48,635 nucleotides of DNA from DASZQY01 sp036511595 (GTDB taxonomy: Bacteria > Pseudomonadota > Alphaproteobacteria > Rhizobiales > Kaistiaceae). A program made the position numbers and the translations under genes. Numbering within the stretch: the stretch's first letter is position 1; each line of letters starts with the position of its first letter. Under the pieces are notes generated by a model. It was not told the DNA's origin. It saw only the letters and a program-made list of their open reading frames with translations, and did no database searches. The stretch is taken from the NCBI GenBank assembly GCA_036511595.1, contig DATCBY010000067.1, positions 1-48,635 of the forward strand. The letters run 5' to 3'. This document shows positions 1-8,020 of the stretch, piece by piece.

Positions 1-68
1 TCGCCCCGCTCCGGCAACAATGAATTGAGAATGCGCCATTCCGCGTCCGTCAGATCGCCCCGACTCAA
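1..68 (-). CDS. IS5-family transposase, N-terminal fragment
   Basis: A partial reading frame begins at a TTG codon (66-68) five bases after a strong AAGGAGG ribosome-binding site and runs off the window. The visible residues include LTDAEWRIL and LLPER, the usual N-terminal signature of IS5/IS427-type transposases with a DUF4096-like domain. Only about 22 residues are present, so the DDE catalytic domain cannot be assessed. The same fragment recurs at the right end of the window. Confidence 0.7.
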   Translation of the reverse strand, partial: MSRGDLTDAEWRILNSLLPERG

Positions 69-141
69 TGCTGCCTCCTTCAGAAAGGAAGCCTTGAATC
101 AAAACTCGGGTCTCCCGTCAAAACCCGTCAACACGGCCTAG
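1..141 (-). mobile_element. Left-hand IS terminus (IS5-like), truncated by window edge
   Basis: This is the reverse complement of the last 136 bases of the window (48500-48635) with no mismatch, so it is one end of a multicopy insertion sequence. Homology stops exactly at CTAG (138-141), and the bases beyond differ between the two copies. CTAG is a target-site type used by some IS5-family elements. The terminus carries a short internal repeat (TTGACGGG twice, two bases apart) that may supply the transposase promoter. The element reads outward, off the left edge. The family is inferred from the transposase N-terminus; only one end is visible. Confidence 0.85.
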
Positions 142-198
142 TTTGTATTCCTTCCCCTGAGGCTTTGCGCTCCGCACCGTCATGTCAGTAAGCGCCAT
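142..198 (-). pseudogene. P4-type tyrosine integrase, N-terminal stub cut by IS
   Basis: From an ATG at 196-198, preceded by GGAGG at a good distance, the minus strand encodes about 20 residues starting MALTDMTVRSAKP and ending in KEYKL. This is the typical opening of P4-family tyrosine recombinases (Arm-DNA-binding DUF4102 domain). The frame runs straight into the IS at CTAG (138-141), so core-binding and catalytic domains are separated from the start. It lies 160 bases from the 3' end of tRNA-Leu(CAG) and reads away from it, the usual arrangement for an integrative element in a tRNA gene. The rest of the integrase may survive beyond the IS, outside the window. Confidence 0.75.
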
Positions 199-221
199 CG
201 CCACGCCTCCGCTGCCTCGCA

Positions 222-245
222 AAAAAGGCCCCCAAAAAGGCCCCC
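222..245. repeat. Two tandem copies of a 12-bp A5G2C5 unit
   Basis: The unit AAAAAGGCCCCC occurs twice head to tail between the integrase start and tRNA-Leu. It could be part of an integrase/excisionase arm-binding region or a chance low-complexity tract. No function is assigned. Confidence 0.6.
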
Positions 246-359
246 ATTTCGCGCTGGCTATCAGCAATCAATGGCGAACAGCCGCGATCGAAACGGCCGC
301 AAAATTAGCAGATTTCTGAGGTTTTCTCAATTGTCCGCGAATATTCGCGAACATAAAAA

Positions 360-444
360 TGGTGCCCAGGAAAGGACTCGAACCTTCACGCCTTGCGGCA
401 CACGGACCTGAACCGTGCGCGTCTACCAATTCCGCCACCTGGGC
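360..444 (-). tRNA. tRNA-Leu (anticodon CAG)
   Basis: An 85-nt tRNA including an encoded CCA tail. The acceptor stem is GCCCAGG/CCTGGGC, the D-arm contains GCGGAATTGGTAGACGC, the anticodon stem is CACGG/CCGTG with loop TTCAGGT (anticodon CAG), the variable arm is long as expected for leucine, and the T-arm has TTCGAGT. The encoded CCA is at 360-362. Its 3' end faces the truncated integrase, marking it as the probable attB site of an integrative element. Confidence 0.96.
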
Positions 445-610
445 ATCGGGGAGGGATGCTTAAGGACGCCTTTCCGGGTTGTCAAACGTGGTGCGTCGGC
501 GTGGGCTGCCGCGACGCTCCGCCGGTCTGGACGCAAACCTCACGCCCGGATAAGACCCCTGCTGGCAGGCGCTGCGGCCATCGCGGCGTCTGGCCAGTGG
601 AGCGCGGGCC

Positions 611-1597
611 ATGCCGATTGCCACTACCGACAAGGGCCTGGTTACCGTGTTTGGCGGTTCGGGCTTTCTCGGCCGGCATGTCGTCCGCGCGCTCCTCAAG
701 CGCGGCTGGCGGGTGCGCGCCGCCGTCCGTCGTCCCAATCTCGCCGGCCACCTGCAGCCCCTGGGCATGGTCGGGTGGGTCCAGCCTATCCAGGCGAACC
801 TCCGCTATCGCTGGTCGGTGGATCGCGCCGTCACCGATGCTGACGCCGTCGTCAACCTCGTCGCCATCGCCAGCGAGACCGGTCGCCAGCGTTTCGATGC
901 GGTGCATGTCTTCGGTGCCCGCGCCGTCGCCGAGGCCGCACGCGCGGCGCGCGTCGGGCGCCTCATCCACGTATCGGCGATCGGCGCCGACCAGGACGCG
1001 CCCTCCGCCTACGCCCGCAGCAAGGCGGCGGGGGAGGCCGCGGTATTCGAGACGCTGCCCGGCGCCATTGTCTTCCGGCCGTCGATTGCTTTCGGGCCGG
1101 AGGATCATTTCTTCAACCGCCTCGCCTCGCTCGCCCGGGCGTCGCCGGCCCTGCCGGTTTTCGGCGGCGGCCAGACCCGCTTCCAGCCGGTCTTTGCCGG
1201 AGACATCGCCACTGCGATCGTCGATGCGGTCGATGGCAAGGTGCAGAGCGGCCGCGTCTACGAACTCGGTGGCCCGGAGATAAAGACGCTGCGGCTATGC
1301 ATCGAGCTGGTGCTGGCGACCATCGAGCGCGGCCGCCTGCTCCTTCCCCTGCCGTGGCCGCTGGCGACCGCCGCCGCCACGGTCCTCCAGTACCTGCCGA
1401 AGCCGCTCATCACTGTCGATCAGTTGCGCCAGCTGGAGATCGACAACGTTGTCTCAGAGGTGGCTGAGAAGGAAGGCCGCACCCTTGCGGGCCTCGGCAT
1501 CGCGCCGACCAGCCTAGAGGCCATTCTGGAATCCTACCTTTATCGTTTCCGCCTGCATGGTCAGTTCGATCGGCCGCGCCCGGTCCTGGGCGACTGA
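611..1597 (+). CDS. NDUFA9-like NAD(P)-binding protein (complex I assembly type)
   Basis: A 328-residue atypical short-chain dehydrogenase of the NDUFA9-like group. The Rossmann glycine motif GGSGFLG is at residues 15-21 and the protein has the length and C-terminal region of alphaproteobacterial homologues of mitochondrial complex I subunit NDUFA9. It probably binds NAD(P)H and may help assemble or stabilise NADH:quinone oxidoreductase; enzymatic activity is not evident. The ATG follows a GGAG sequence. Its 3' end overlaps the convergent uppP gene by 84 bases. Confidence 0.85.
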   Translation: MPIATTDKGLVTVFGGSGFLGRHVVRALLKRGWRVRAAVRRPNLAGHLQPLGMVGWVQPIQANLRYRWSVDRAVTDADAVVNLVAIASETGRQRFDAVHVFGARAVAEAARAARVGRLIHVSAIGADQDAPSAYARSKAAGEAAVFETLPGAIVFRPSIAFGPEDHFFNRLASLARASPALPVFGGGQTRFQPVFAGDIATAIVDAVDGKVQSGRVYELGGPEIKTLRLCIELVLATIERGRLLLPLPWPLATAAATVLQYLPKPLITVDQLRQLEIDNVVSEVAEKEGRTLAGLGIAPTSLEAILESYLYRFRLHGQFDRPRPVLGD

Positions 1598-2428
1598 GGC
1601 GACGGCCGTCTGTGGTCCGTCGGCGTTGAAGAAGAATACGGCGACCAGCCCCAGTATGCCGACCGCGATTCGCCACCAGCCGAACGGTGCGAAGCCGTAA
1701 GCGCTGACGAAGGCGAGAAAGCCGCGCACCACCAGCAAGGCGCACAGGAACGCCACCACAAAACCGATGGCGATCAGCGCGACATTGCTGCCCGTCATAG
1801 TGTCCTTGTTCTTGTAGAGATCGAACACGAACGCGCCGAGCATCGTCGGGATGGCGATGAAGAAGGAATATTCCGCCGCCGAGCGCTTGTCGGTGCCGAG
1901 GAGGAGGGCGCCGACGATGGTCGAGCCCGAGCGCGAGACGCCCGGTATCAGCGACAGGCACTGGAAAAGTCCGATCCCGAAGGCAAGGCCGAGCGGATAG
2001 TCCATGATGTTTGTCCGCCGCGGGCGGAGCGGCAGGCGGTCGACGACCAGCAGCACGATGCCGCCGAGAAAGAGCGCGGTCGAGATGAGCGTGATCGAAG
2101 CGAAGAAGACGTCGGTGATCAGGTGATGGAAGAGTACGCCGAGAATCGCGGAGGGCAGGAACGCGATGATGACGCCGATCACGAAACGCTGCGTCTTCGG
2201 GTCGCGCGGCAGGTCGGTGAGGATCTGCACGATGCGAGCCGCATAGACCGACAGCAGCGCGAGAATTGCGCCGAGCTGGATCAGGACCGCGAACGCTGGC
2301 CCGCCGCCGGTGAAGCCGAGAAGACGTTGCGCCAGCAGCAGATGAGCGGTTGATGACACCGGCACGAACTCGGTCGCGCCTTCCACGACGCCGAGTACCA
2401 CGGCGTCGATGATTGCTTTCAGGTCCAT
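1514..2428 (-). CDS. uppP: Undecaprenyl-diphosphatase UppP (BacA)
   Basis: Integral membrane phosphatase that recycles undecaprenyl pyrophosphate to the monophosphate lipid carrier for peptidoglycan and O-antigen; overproduction classically gives bacitracin resistance. Both family motifs are present: the E-x3-E motif near E16 and E20, followed by FVPVSSTAH, and PGVSRSGST at residues 162-170. Multiple hydrophobic helices span the protein. At 304 residues it is about 30 longer than most family members because of a hydrophilic C-terminal tail, and that tail is the part overlapping the convergent NDUFA9-like gene. Confidence 0.95.
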   Translation of the reverse strand: MDLKAIIDAVVLGVVEGATEFVPVSSTAHLLLAQRLLGFTGGGPAFAVLIQLGAILALLSVYAARIVQILTDLPRDPKTQRFVIGVIIAFLPSAILGVLFHHLITDVFFASITLISTALFLGGIVLLVVDRLPLRPRRTNIMDYPLGLAFGIGLFQCLSLIPGVSRSGSTIVGALLLGTDKRSAAEYSFFIAIPTMLGAFVFDLYKNKDTMTGSNVALIAIGFVVAFLCALLVVRGFLAFVSAYGFAPFGWWRIAVGILGLVAVFFFNADGPQTAVASVAQDRARPIELTMQAETIKVGFQNGL

Positions 2429-2560
2429 TGATCCCCTCGCGGATTCGTTCCAGGCGAATCGCCTTGTTCCCGCCCGATGCGGGTTCTATACCCGCCAACC
2501 GTGTCGGTCGTCTTGGGCGTCGGCTCGCGTCATCTTCTCCCGAAATCTCCGAAGAGCCCG

Positions 2561-3253
2561 ATGCCGACGCTTCATCACTATCCTCTGCTCGCCGGCTCCC
2601 GCTTCGTCCGTCTCATCCTTGCCGAATACGGCGAGGAGGCGGTGCTGGTCGAAGAAACGCCGTGGGAACGCGGCGGTGACCTCGTCAAGCTGAACCCCTC
2701 CGGCGAGCTGCCCGTGTTCGTCGATGACGATGGCGCTGTCGTGGCGGGGGCATCGGTCATCGCCGAATATCTGGCCGAGACCCGGGGCGTGCGCGTCGGC
2801 GAGCAGGCGCTGATGCCGGCGAGCCCCGCCGATCGCGCCGAAACCCGGCGCCTGATGGCTTGGTTCCTCGCCAAGATGGATGCCGAGGTCACCGGTTACC
2901 TGCTGACCGAGAAGGTTTATAAGCGCCGCATGCAGGTCGCCGACGGCGGCGGTCCGCCGGATGCCGCTGCCATTCGCGCCGCCCGCGCCAATATCAAGTA
3001 TCATCTGCGTTATATCGGTTATCTGGTGGCGCGGCGGAATTGCCTGGCCGGGCGCGAAATGACCTTCGCCGACCTCGCCGCTGCCGCCGAACTGTCTACC
3101 GTTGATTACCTTGGCGAGGTGCCGTGGGAAGAGAACACGATGGCGAAGACCTGGTACGCGCGGGTGAAATCGCGCCCGTCGTTCCGCGCGCTCCTCACCG
3201 ACCAGGTCCGCGGCATGCCCGCCGCCAGCCACTACGCCGATCTCGACTTCTGA
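2561..3253 (+). CDS. Glutathione S-transferase family protein
   Basis: A 230-residue cytosolic GST-like protein. The N-terminal thioredoxin-like half starts MPTLHHYPLLAGSRFVR and contains LNPSGELPV (the cis-proline of the glutathione site) and the E/S-type signature GASVIAEYL; the C-terminal half is helical. An ATG lies in frame 84 bases upstream, but the residues before 2561 do not resemble a GST, so the later start is preferred. The gene is head of a run with queG, a YdeI-like gene and an SDR gene, joined by short overlaps, suggesting one transcript. Confidence 0.88.
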   Translation: MPTLHHYPLLAGSRFVRLILAEYGEEAVLVEETPWERGGDLVKLNPSGELPVFVDDDGAVVAGASVIAEYLAETRGVRVGEQALMPASPADRAETRRLMAWFLAKMDAEVTGYLLTEKVYKRRMQVADGGGPPDAAAIRAARANIKYHLRYIGYLVARRNCLAGREMTFADLAAAAELSTVDYLGEVPWEENTMAKTWYARVKSRPSFRALLTDQVRGMPAASHYADLDF

Positions 3254-4371
3254 TCGGCGACCCGGCGGCGGCGAAAGGTTTCATCGTCGCCGACTGCAAG
3301 CGCGAAGGCTTTGACGTAGTCGGAGTGACCGGCGCCGACGCCATCGCCCACGCCACGCCGCGCCTGCGCCAATTTCTGCAAGCCGGCCGCCATGGCACCA
3401 TGGCATGGCTGGAGACCGAAGCCGAACGCCGGGCGAGCCCGCGGGCGCTCTGGCCAGATGCTGCTTCCGTCGTCATGGTCGGCATCAACTACGGCCCCGA
3501 CCGCAATCCGCTGGAAGCGTTGGCGCAAAAGGATCGCGCGGCGATTTCGGTCTACGCCGGCAATCGCGACTACCACGATCTTATCAAGGGCAAGCTGAAG
3601 GTGCTGGCTGGCCGCTTCAAGGCGCGCACCGGCAGCGAGGTGAAAGTCTTCGTCGACACGGCCCCACTGATGGAGAAGCCGTTGGCAGAGGCTGCGGGCC
3701 TCGGTTGGCAGGGCAAGCATACGAATCTCGTCAGCCGCGCCTTCGGCTCATGGCTATTCCTCGGCGCCATAGTCACGTCGCTGCGCCTGCCTGACGACGC
3801 GCCGGAAAGCGATGCCTGCGGCACCTGCCGCGCCTGTCTCGACATATGCCCGACCAACGCCTTCCCGGCGCCCTATCAACTCGATGCGCGCCGCTGCATC
3901 TCCTATCTCACGATCGAACATGAGGGGCCGATCCCGCGCGAATTCCGCAAGGCGATCGGCAATCGCATCTACGGCTGCGACGATTGCCTCGCCGTCTGTC
4001 CATGGAACAAGTTCGCGCAGGTCACGCGCGAGGCGAAACTCAAAGCCCGCGAGGATCGCGTCTCGCCGTCGCTGGCCGCACTCGCCGATCTCGACGAGAC
4101 CGGGTTCCGGCAGCAGTTCTCCGCCTCGCCGATCAAGCGCATCGGCCGCGACCGTTTCCTGCGCAACGTGCTGGTCGCCATCGGCAACTCAGCCACGCCC
4201 GCGCTGGCCGGGACGGCGGAGCGCCATCTCGGCGATCCTTCGCCGCTGGTGCGCGGCGCCGCCGTCTGGGCGTTGTCCGAACTGCTGCCGCCACAGGCGT
4301 TCGCCGAGACGGCCGACCGCTACTGCGCGGAAGAAACCGACGCCGAAGTGCTGGCCGAATGGCGGCAATAG
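3250..4371 (+). CDS. queG: Epoxyqueuosine reductase QueG (start uncertain)
   Basis: Cobalamin-dependent iron-sulfur enzyme catalysing the last step of queuosine formation in tRNA, epoxyqueuosine to queuosine. Two 4Fe-4S cysteine sets are visible: CGTCRACLDIC (from about residue 190) and YGCDDCLAVCPW. A HEAT-like C-terminus follows (LVRGAAVWALSELL). Homology reaches upstream only to about 3250, where no ATG, GTG or TTG lies in frame. The candidates are CTG 3250, which overlaps the GST stop as CTGA, or an ATG at 3124 inside the GST gene that would add 42 arginine-rich residues. I favour CTG 3250. Confidence 0.9.
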   Translation: MIGDPAAAKGFIVADCKREGFDVVGVTGADAIAHATPRLRQFLQAGRHGTMAWLETEAERRASPRALWPDAASVVMVGINYGPDRNPLEALAQKDRAAISVYAGNRDYHDLIKGKLKVLAGRFKARTGSEVKVFVDTAPLMEKPLAEAAGLGWQGKHTNLVSRAFGSWLFLGAIVTSLRLPDDAPESDACGTCRACLDICPTNAFPAPYQLDARRCISYLTIEHEGPIPREFRKAIGNRIYGCDDCLAVCPWNKFAQVTREAKLKAREDRVSPSLAALADLDETGFRQQFSASPIKRIGRDRFLRNVLVAIGNSATPALAGTAERHLGDPSPLVRGAAVWALSELLPPQAFAETADRYCAEETDAEVLAEWRQ

Positions 4372-4952
4372 GCGCGCCGCGGTTCTTCCGCTCGGCCGCG
4401 GAGTGGCGGCGGTGGCTCGCGAAGAACCACGCGACGGCTTCCCAGCAGGTCGTCGGCTTCCACAAGTCCGGCGCGGAAAAAAAGGGCATCACCTACAGGG
4501 AAGCCCTCGATGAGGCGCTCGCCTTCGGCTGGATCGATGCGGTGCGCAAGGGTGGCGATGTCACGTGGTCGATCCGCTTCACGCCGCGCAGGCCGAAGAG
4601 CATCTGGAGCGCGGTCAACCTGAAACGCGTCACGGAACTTGCCGCCGCGGGCCGCATGCATCCGGCCGGGACAGCCGCGCACGCCGGACGGGATCCCGCG
4701 CAGCAGAAGAAATACTCTTTCGAGAATCGTGACGCGAAGTTGCCGGCGCCGTTGGCGCGGGAATTCCGCGCCGACAAAAAAGCTTGGACGAATTTCCGTA
4801 AGATGCCGCCGTCTTATTGCTTCGCCGCGATCTGGTGGGTGGTCAGCGCCAAACAGGAATCGACGCGCGCCCGCCGGCTGGCGACCCTCATCGCCGACTC
4901 CGCTTCCGGACGAAAGCTGAAGCACCTGCGACGGCCGGGAGAAAAAGCGTGA
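4359..4952 (+). CDS. YdeI/OmpD-associated family protein
   Basis: A 197-residue soluble protein of the YdeI (bacteriocin-protection/OmpD-associated) family. Visible family features are the opening FFRSAAEWRRWL, the segment EALAFGWIDAVRKGGD, FTPRRPKSIWSAVN, and a C-terminal region around FRKMPPSYCFAAIWWV. Biochemical function is not established for the family. The ATG at 4359 lies within the last codons of queG (13-base overlap), supporting translational coupling. Its stop overlaps the GTG of the next gene (GTGA). Confidence 0.85.
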   Translation: MAAIGAPRFFRSAAEWRRWLAKNHATASQQVVGFHKSGAEKKGITYREALDEALAFGWIDAVRKGGDVTWSIRFTPRRPKSIWSAVNLKRVTELAAAGRMHPAGTAAHAGRDPAQQKKYSFENRDAKLPAPLAREFRADKKAWTNFRKMPPSYCFAAIWWVVSAKQESTRARRLATLIADSASGRKLKHLRRPGEKA

Positions 4953-5824
4953 GTGAGATGCGGCTGTTCGTCTTCGGCCTCGGCTACGCCGCCGCAGCGT
5001 TCGCCCGAACGTTGTCAGGCCGGGCGGCGATTTCCGGCACCACGCGCGACCCCGAAAAACGGGAAGCTCTCGTCGCCGAAGGCATCAACGCGTTCGCGTT
5101 CGACGGCACGTCGCCGAGCCCCGATATACCTGATGCACTGCGCGACTCGACGCATCTCCTCATTTCGATCGCGCCGGACGAATCCGACCCCGTTCTCGCC
5201 CATCACGCCGATGCCATCCGCGCGGCGAAAAATCTGCGCTGGATCGGTTATCTGTCCAGCATCGCCGTGTATGGCAACTACGCCGGCGCGTGGGTGAGCG
5301 AGCGCACCACGCCCCACCCGACGGCCGAGCGCTCCGTGCGGCGTCTTGCAGCCGAGCGCGCATGGACGAAACTTGCCGCCGAGCTAAACCAGCCGCTCGC
5401 GATCTTCCGAATCGCCGGCATCTACGGTCCCGGCCGCAATGCCTTCGTCAATCTTGCCGAGAGCAGGGCCCATCGCATCGTCAAGCCGGGCCAGGTCTTC
5501 AACCGCATCCATGTCGCCGACATTGTCGCCGCGCTTTCAGCGGCAATCGATCGCCCAGCCGCTGGCGTCTTCAACTTTGCCGATGACGAGCCGGCGCCAC
5601 CGCAGAATGTCGTCGCCTATGCCGCCACCCTGATGGGCGTCCCGCCGCCGCCCGAGATCTCCTTCGCCGAGGCCGATCTCTCGCCGATGGCGCGCTCGTT
5701 CTATGCCGACAACAAGCGCGTCGCGAACGCCCGCATCAAGCAGGATCTCGGCGTGTCCCTGCACTATCCGACCTATCGCGAGGGCCTCGCCGCTCTCTGG
5801 CGCGAAGGCACTTGGCGCGTCTGA
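4949..5824 (+). CDS. SDR-family NAD-dependent epimerase/dehydratase (YeeZ-like)
   Basis: A 291-residue extended SDR protein. The N-terminus MRLFVFGLGYAAAAFA carries the GxGxxxxxFA dinucleotide-binding pattern of YeeZ-type proteins, followed by LLISIAP, YLSSIAVYG with the usual Tyr, and IFRIAGIYGPGR. The substrate is unknown. The GTG at 4949 overlaps the previous stop as GTGA and has GGAG eight bases upstream; ATG 4958 in the same frame is an alternative. Last gene of the GST-queG-ydeI-like run. Confidence 0.8.
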   Translation: MSEMRLFVFGLGYAAAAFARTLSGRAAISGTTRDPEKREALVAEGINAFAFDGTSPSPDIPDALRDSTHLLISIAPDESDPVLAHHADAIRAAKNLRWIGYLSSIAVYGNYAGAWVSERTTPHPTAERSVRRLAAERAWTKLAAELNQPLAIFRIAGIYGPGRNAFVNLAESRAHRIVKPGQVFNRIHVADIVAALSAAIDRPAAGVFNFADDEPAPPQNVVAYAATLMGVPPPPEISFAEADLSPMARSFYADNKRVANARIKQDLGVSLHYPTYREGLAALWREGTWRV

Positions 5825-5946
5825 GAACGCATCGGGACTGCCGGCGCCCCCGAGTGGGGCGAGCCGCCCTGCGATAGCCAACCGCCGAATCGTCCGGAAT
5901 CAACCCGGAATTGTGCAGGCGATCCTGCCGAACCCCAAGAGTTCCC

Positions 5947-5976
5947 TTGCTTTCGCGACTTCAGCGGTCATATTCT
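5947..5976 (+). promoter_or_regulatory. Candidate sigma-70-type promoter for phaZ
   Basis: TTGCTT (5947-5952) and TATTCT (5971-5976) are separated by 18 bases, and a phaZ start lies 58 bases downstream. Inferred from consensus similarity only. Confidence 0.4.
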
Positions 5977-5977
5977 G

Positions 5978-5988
5978 TTGCAGCGCAA
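5978..5988. promoter_or_regulatory. TTGC-N3-GCAA inverted repeat, possible PhaR operator
   Basis: TTGCAGCGCAA sits immediately after the candidate -10 box, where a bound repressor would block phaZ transcription. PhaR repressors of polyhydroxyalkanoate genes are described as recognising TGC-rich inverted repeats. The assignment is inferred from position and symmetry. Confidence 0.35.
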
Positions 5989-6034
5989 AAACTCGGGATG
6001 GCGACCCGGGCCTGGAGCGAGAGGGCCAAGGGGC

Positions 6035-7321
6035 TTGTCCTACTATCAGCTCTATGAACTCAATCACGCCGCCGTCGGGCCGCTGCGCGCCGCCGCCGAC
6101 GCCGCGCGAATGTATTTCCAGAACCCGCTCAATCCGCTGTCGGCGACCCCCTTCGGCCGATCGATGGCGGCGGCGGCCGAGATGTTCGAGCGCAGCACGC
6201 GCCGTTACGGCAAGCCGGATTGGGGCATCGCCGAGACTACCACCCACGGCGTTCGCGTTCCGGTCGTCGAGCGCGTCATGTGGGAGCGGCCGTTCGGCCG
6301 CCTGCTGCATTTCGAGAAGGGGCCGAGCGGCGTCGCCGTCGATCAGCCGAAGCTGCTCATCGTCGCCCCGATGTCGGGCCACTACGCCACGCTGTTGCGC
6401 GGCACTGTCGCCACCATGCTGCCCGATCACGACGTCTACATCACCGACTGGGTCGATGCGCGCATGGTGCCGCTCGCGGAAGGCGCCTTCGACCTCGACG
6501 ACTACATCGACTACCTGATCTCGATGCTCCATCTCCTCGGCGGTGGCGTCCACCTCATGGCGGTGTGCCAGCCGTCGGTGCCGGTGATGGCCGCTGCCGC
6601 GCTGATGGAGACGCGGGGCGATCCGCGTATGCCGGCGTCGATGACACTGATGGGCGGCCCGATCGATACGCGCATCAGCCCTACCGCGGTCAACACTCTC
6701 GCCAACACTCATGATCTCGACTGGTTCCGCCAGAATACGATCATGCAGGTGCCGTTTCCCCATCCTGGTTTCATGCGCGAGGTCTATCCGGGCTTCCTGC
6801 AGATCTCCGGCTTCCTGTCGATGAACATGGAACGCCACCTCGAGGCGCATCGCGATCTCTTCAAGCATCTGGTAGAAGGCGACGGTGACGGCGCCGACAA
6901 GCAGCGCGATTTCTACGACGAGTATCTGGCGGTCATGGATCTCACCGCCGAGTTCTACCTGCAGACCGTCGAGACCGTGTTCCTTCGCCACGCGCTGCCC
7001 AAGGGCGAGATGATCCACCGCAACGAGAAGGTCGATCCCTCGGCGATCCGCTCGATCGCGCTTTTCACCGTGGAGGGCGAGAACGACGATATTTCCGGTG
7101 TCGGCCAGACCAGGGCGGCCCACGACATCACGCCCAATATCCCTGCCGATATGAAGGCCCATTACCTGCAGCCGAAGGTCGGCCACTACGGCGTCTTCAA
7201 CGGCGCGCGTTTCCGTTCTGAGATCGCCCCGCGCATCGCCGATTTCATTGCCACGCACGACCACAGGACGCGCGCTCACCGGCGGTCCAGAAGCGGCAAC
7301 GGCAAGGGCGCAAAGGCCTGA
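6035..7321 (+). CDS. phaZ: Intracellular polyhydroxyalkanoate depolymerase PhaZ
   Basis: Depolymerises cytosolic PHB granules to release 3-hydroxybutyrate units. The 428-residue protein matches the PhaZ1-type intracellular enzymes, in which a cysteine replaces serine as nucleophile: C178 in AVCQPSVPV, an acidic residue in VEGENDD (D351/D352) and H384 in VGHYGVFNG are spaced like the known Cys-Asp-His triad. The start is taken at TTG 6035, because MSYYQLYELNHAA matches the family N-terminus; an upstream TTG at 5978 would add 19 unrelated residues. No phaC or phasin gene is nearby. A hairpin terminator follows. Confidence 0.9.
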   Translation: MSYYQLYELNHAAVGPLRAAADAARMYFQNPLNPLSATPFGRSMAAAAEMFERSTRRYGKPDWGIAETTTHGVRVPVVERVMWERPFGRLLHFEKGPSGVAVDQPKLLIVAPMSGHYATLLRGTVATMLPDHDVYITDWVDARMVPLAEGAFDLDDYIDYLISMLHLLGGGVHLMAVCQPSVPVMAAAALMETRGDPRMPASMTLMGGPIDTRISPTAVNTLANTHDLDWFRQNTIMQVPFPHPGFMREVYPGFLQISGFLSMNMERHLEAHRDLFKHLVEGDGDGADKQRDFYDEYLAVMDLTAEFYLQTVETVFLRHALPKGEMIHRNEKVDPSAIRSIALFTVEGENDDISGVGQTRAAHDITPNIPADMKAHYLQPKVGHYGVFNGARFRSEIAPRIADFIATHDHRTRAHRRSRSGNGKGAKA

Positions 7322-7348
7322 ATTTCGGCCGCGGCGCTTGCCGCGACA

Positions 7349-7377
7349 AAAAATCGGATACTGCTTGTCCGATTTTT
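7349..7377 (+). terminator. Intrinsic terminator after phaZ
   Basis: A 10-bp stem AAAAATCGGA/TCCGATTTTT with a 9-nt loop. The right arm ends in a T-run, and the symmetry would also let it act on the opposite strand. It separates phaZ from the DUF2852 gene. Confidence 0.75.
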
Positions 7378-7453
7378 CTTGAAACGGGTTTCGGTCCTTC
7401 CCACGTGCAAATCGTTACGTACGATATATCACCGTGGAGGGAAGGGTACGGCA

Positions 7454-7888
7454 ATGACTTACGCACATTCATTGCGCCCGGGCTTTACGCCGATCACCAT
7501 AGTTCTGATGATCATCGGCTTCTGGGTGGCTTGGCCGCTTGGCCTTTTGATGCTGGCGTTTATCCTCTGGGGTAGCCGCGTACCTCGTTTCCGCGAGCAT
7601 TTCGCGGGCATGCGCCGCGATTGGTGCAGCCCCTCTGGCTGGCGCGACCGCGATCGTGGCCATGAGTCCTGGGCCGGCCCGAGTGGCAACGCCGCCTTCG
7701 ACGATTACCGGACGGCGGAACTCCGCCGTCTCGACGAGGAGCGCCGCAAGCTGGAAGAGGAGCGGGCCGAGTTCGAGCAATACGCCCGCGATCTTCGCAG
7801 GGCGCGCGACAAGGAAGAGTTCGACCGCTTCATGACCAACCGCGCCAGGCGCACCCGCAGTGGCCGCGGCGAGACCATCGATCTCTAG
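7454..7888 (+). CDS. DUF2852 domain-containing membrane protein
   Basis: A 144-residue protein of the DUF2852 family, found widely in Alphaproteobacteria. One or two hydrophobic helices occupy roughly residues 13-40 (TIVLMIIGFWVAWPLGLLMLAF). A charged C-terminal half follows, with a probable coiled coil (RLDEERRKLEEERAEFEQYA). Function is unknown; the layout suggests a small inner-membrane protein with a cytosolic coiled-coil tail. ATG 7454 has AAGGG seven bases upstream and is preferred to the longer frame from 7379. It stands alone between two hairpin terminators. Confidence 0.85.
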   Translation: MTYAHSLRPGFTPITIVLMIIGFWVAWPLGLLMLAFILWGSRVPRFREHFAGMRRDWCSPSGWRDRDRGHESWAGPSGNAAFDDYRTAELRRLDEERRKLEEERAEFEQYARDLRRARDKEEFDRFMTNRARRTRSGRGETIDL

Positions 7889-7914
7889 CTTGGCGGTAAA
7901 CTTACAGTCCTGAA

Positions 7915-7942
7915 GGCGAGGCCACGTGGCCTCGCCTTTTTT
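7915..7942 (+). terminator. Strong intrinsic terminator after DUF2852 gene
   Basis: A perfect 22-bp palindrome (GGCGAGGCCAC and its complement) followed directly by six T residues, 27 bases after the stop codon. Confidence 0.9.
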
Positions 7943-8020
7943 ATCCACCGACGGAAATTGTCGCGAGGGATTCCCGTCGTGCGATGATCGCGGGCGCAAC
8001 TGATTCGGCCGGACGCCCTC

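Noticed and set aside
222..245. Tandem 12-mer as the start of a CRISPR or other repeat array
   Set aside because: Only two adjacent units with no spacers.
5900..7279. A 459-residue open frame antisense to phaZ
   Set aside because: phaZ has its catalytic triad and full family similarity; the antisense product is low-complexity and unrelated to any family I know.
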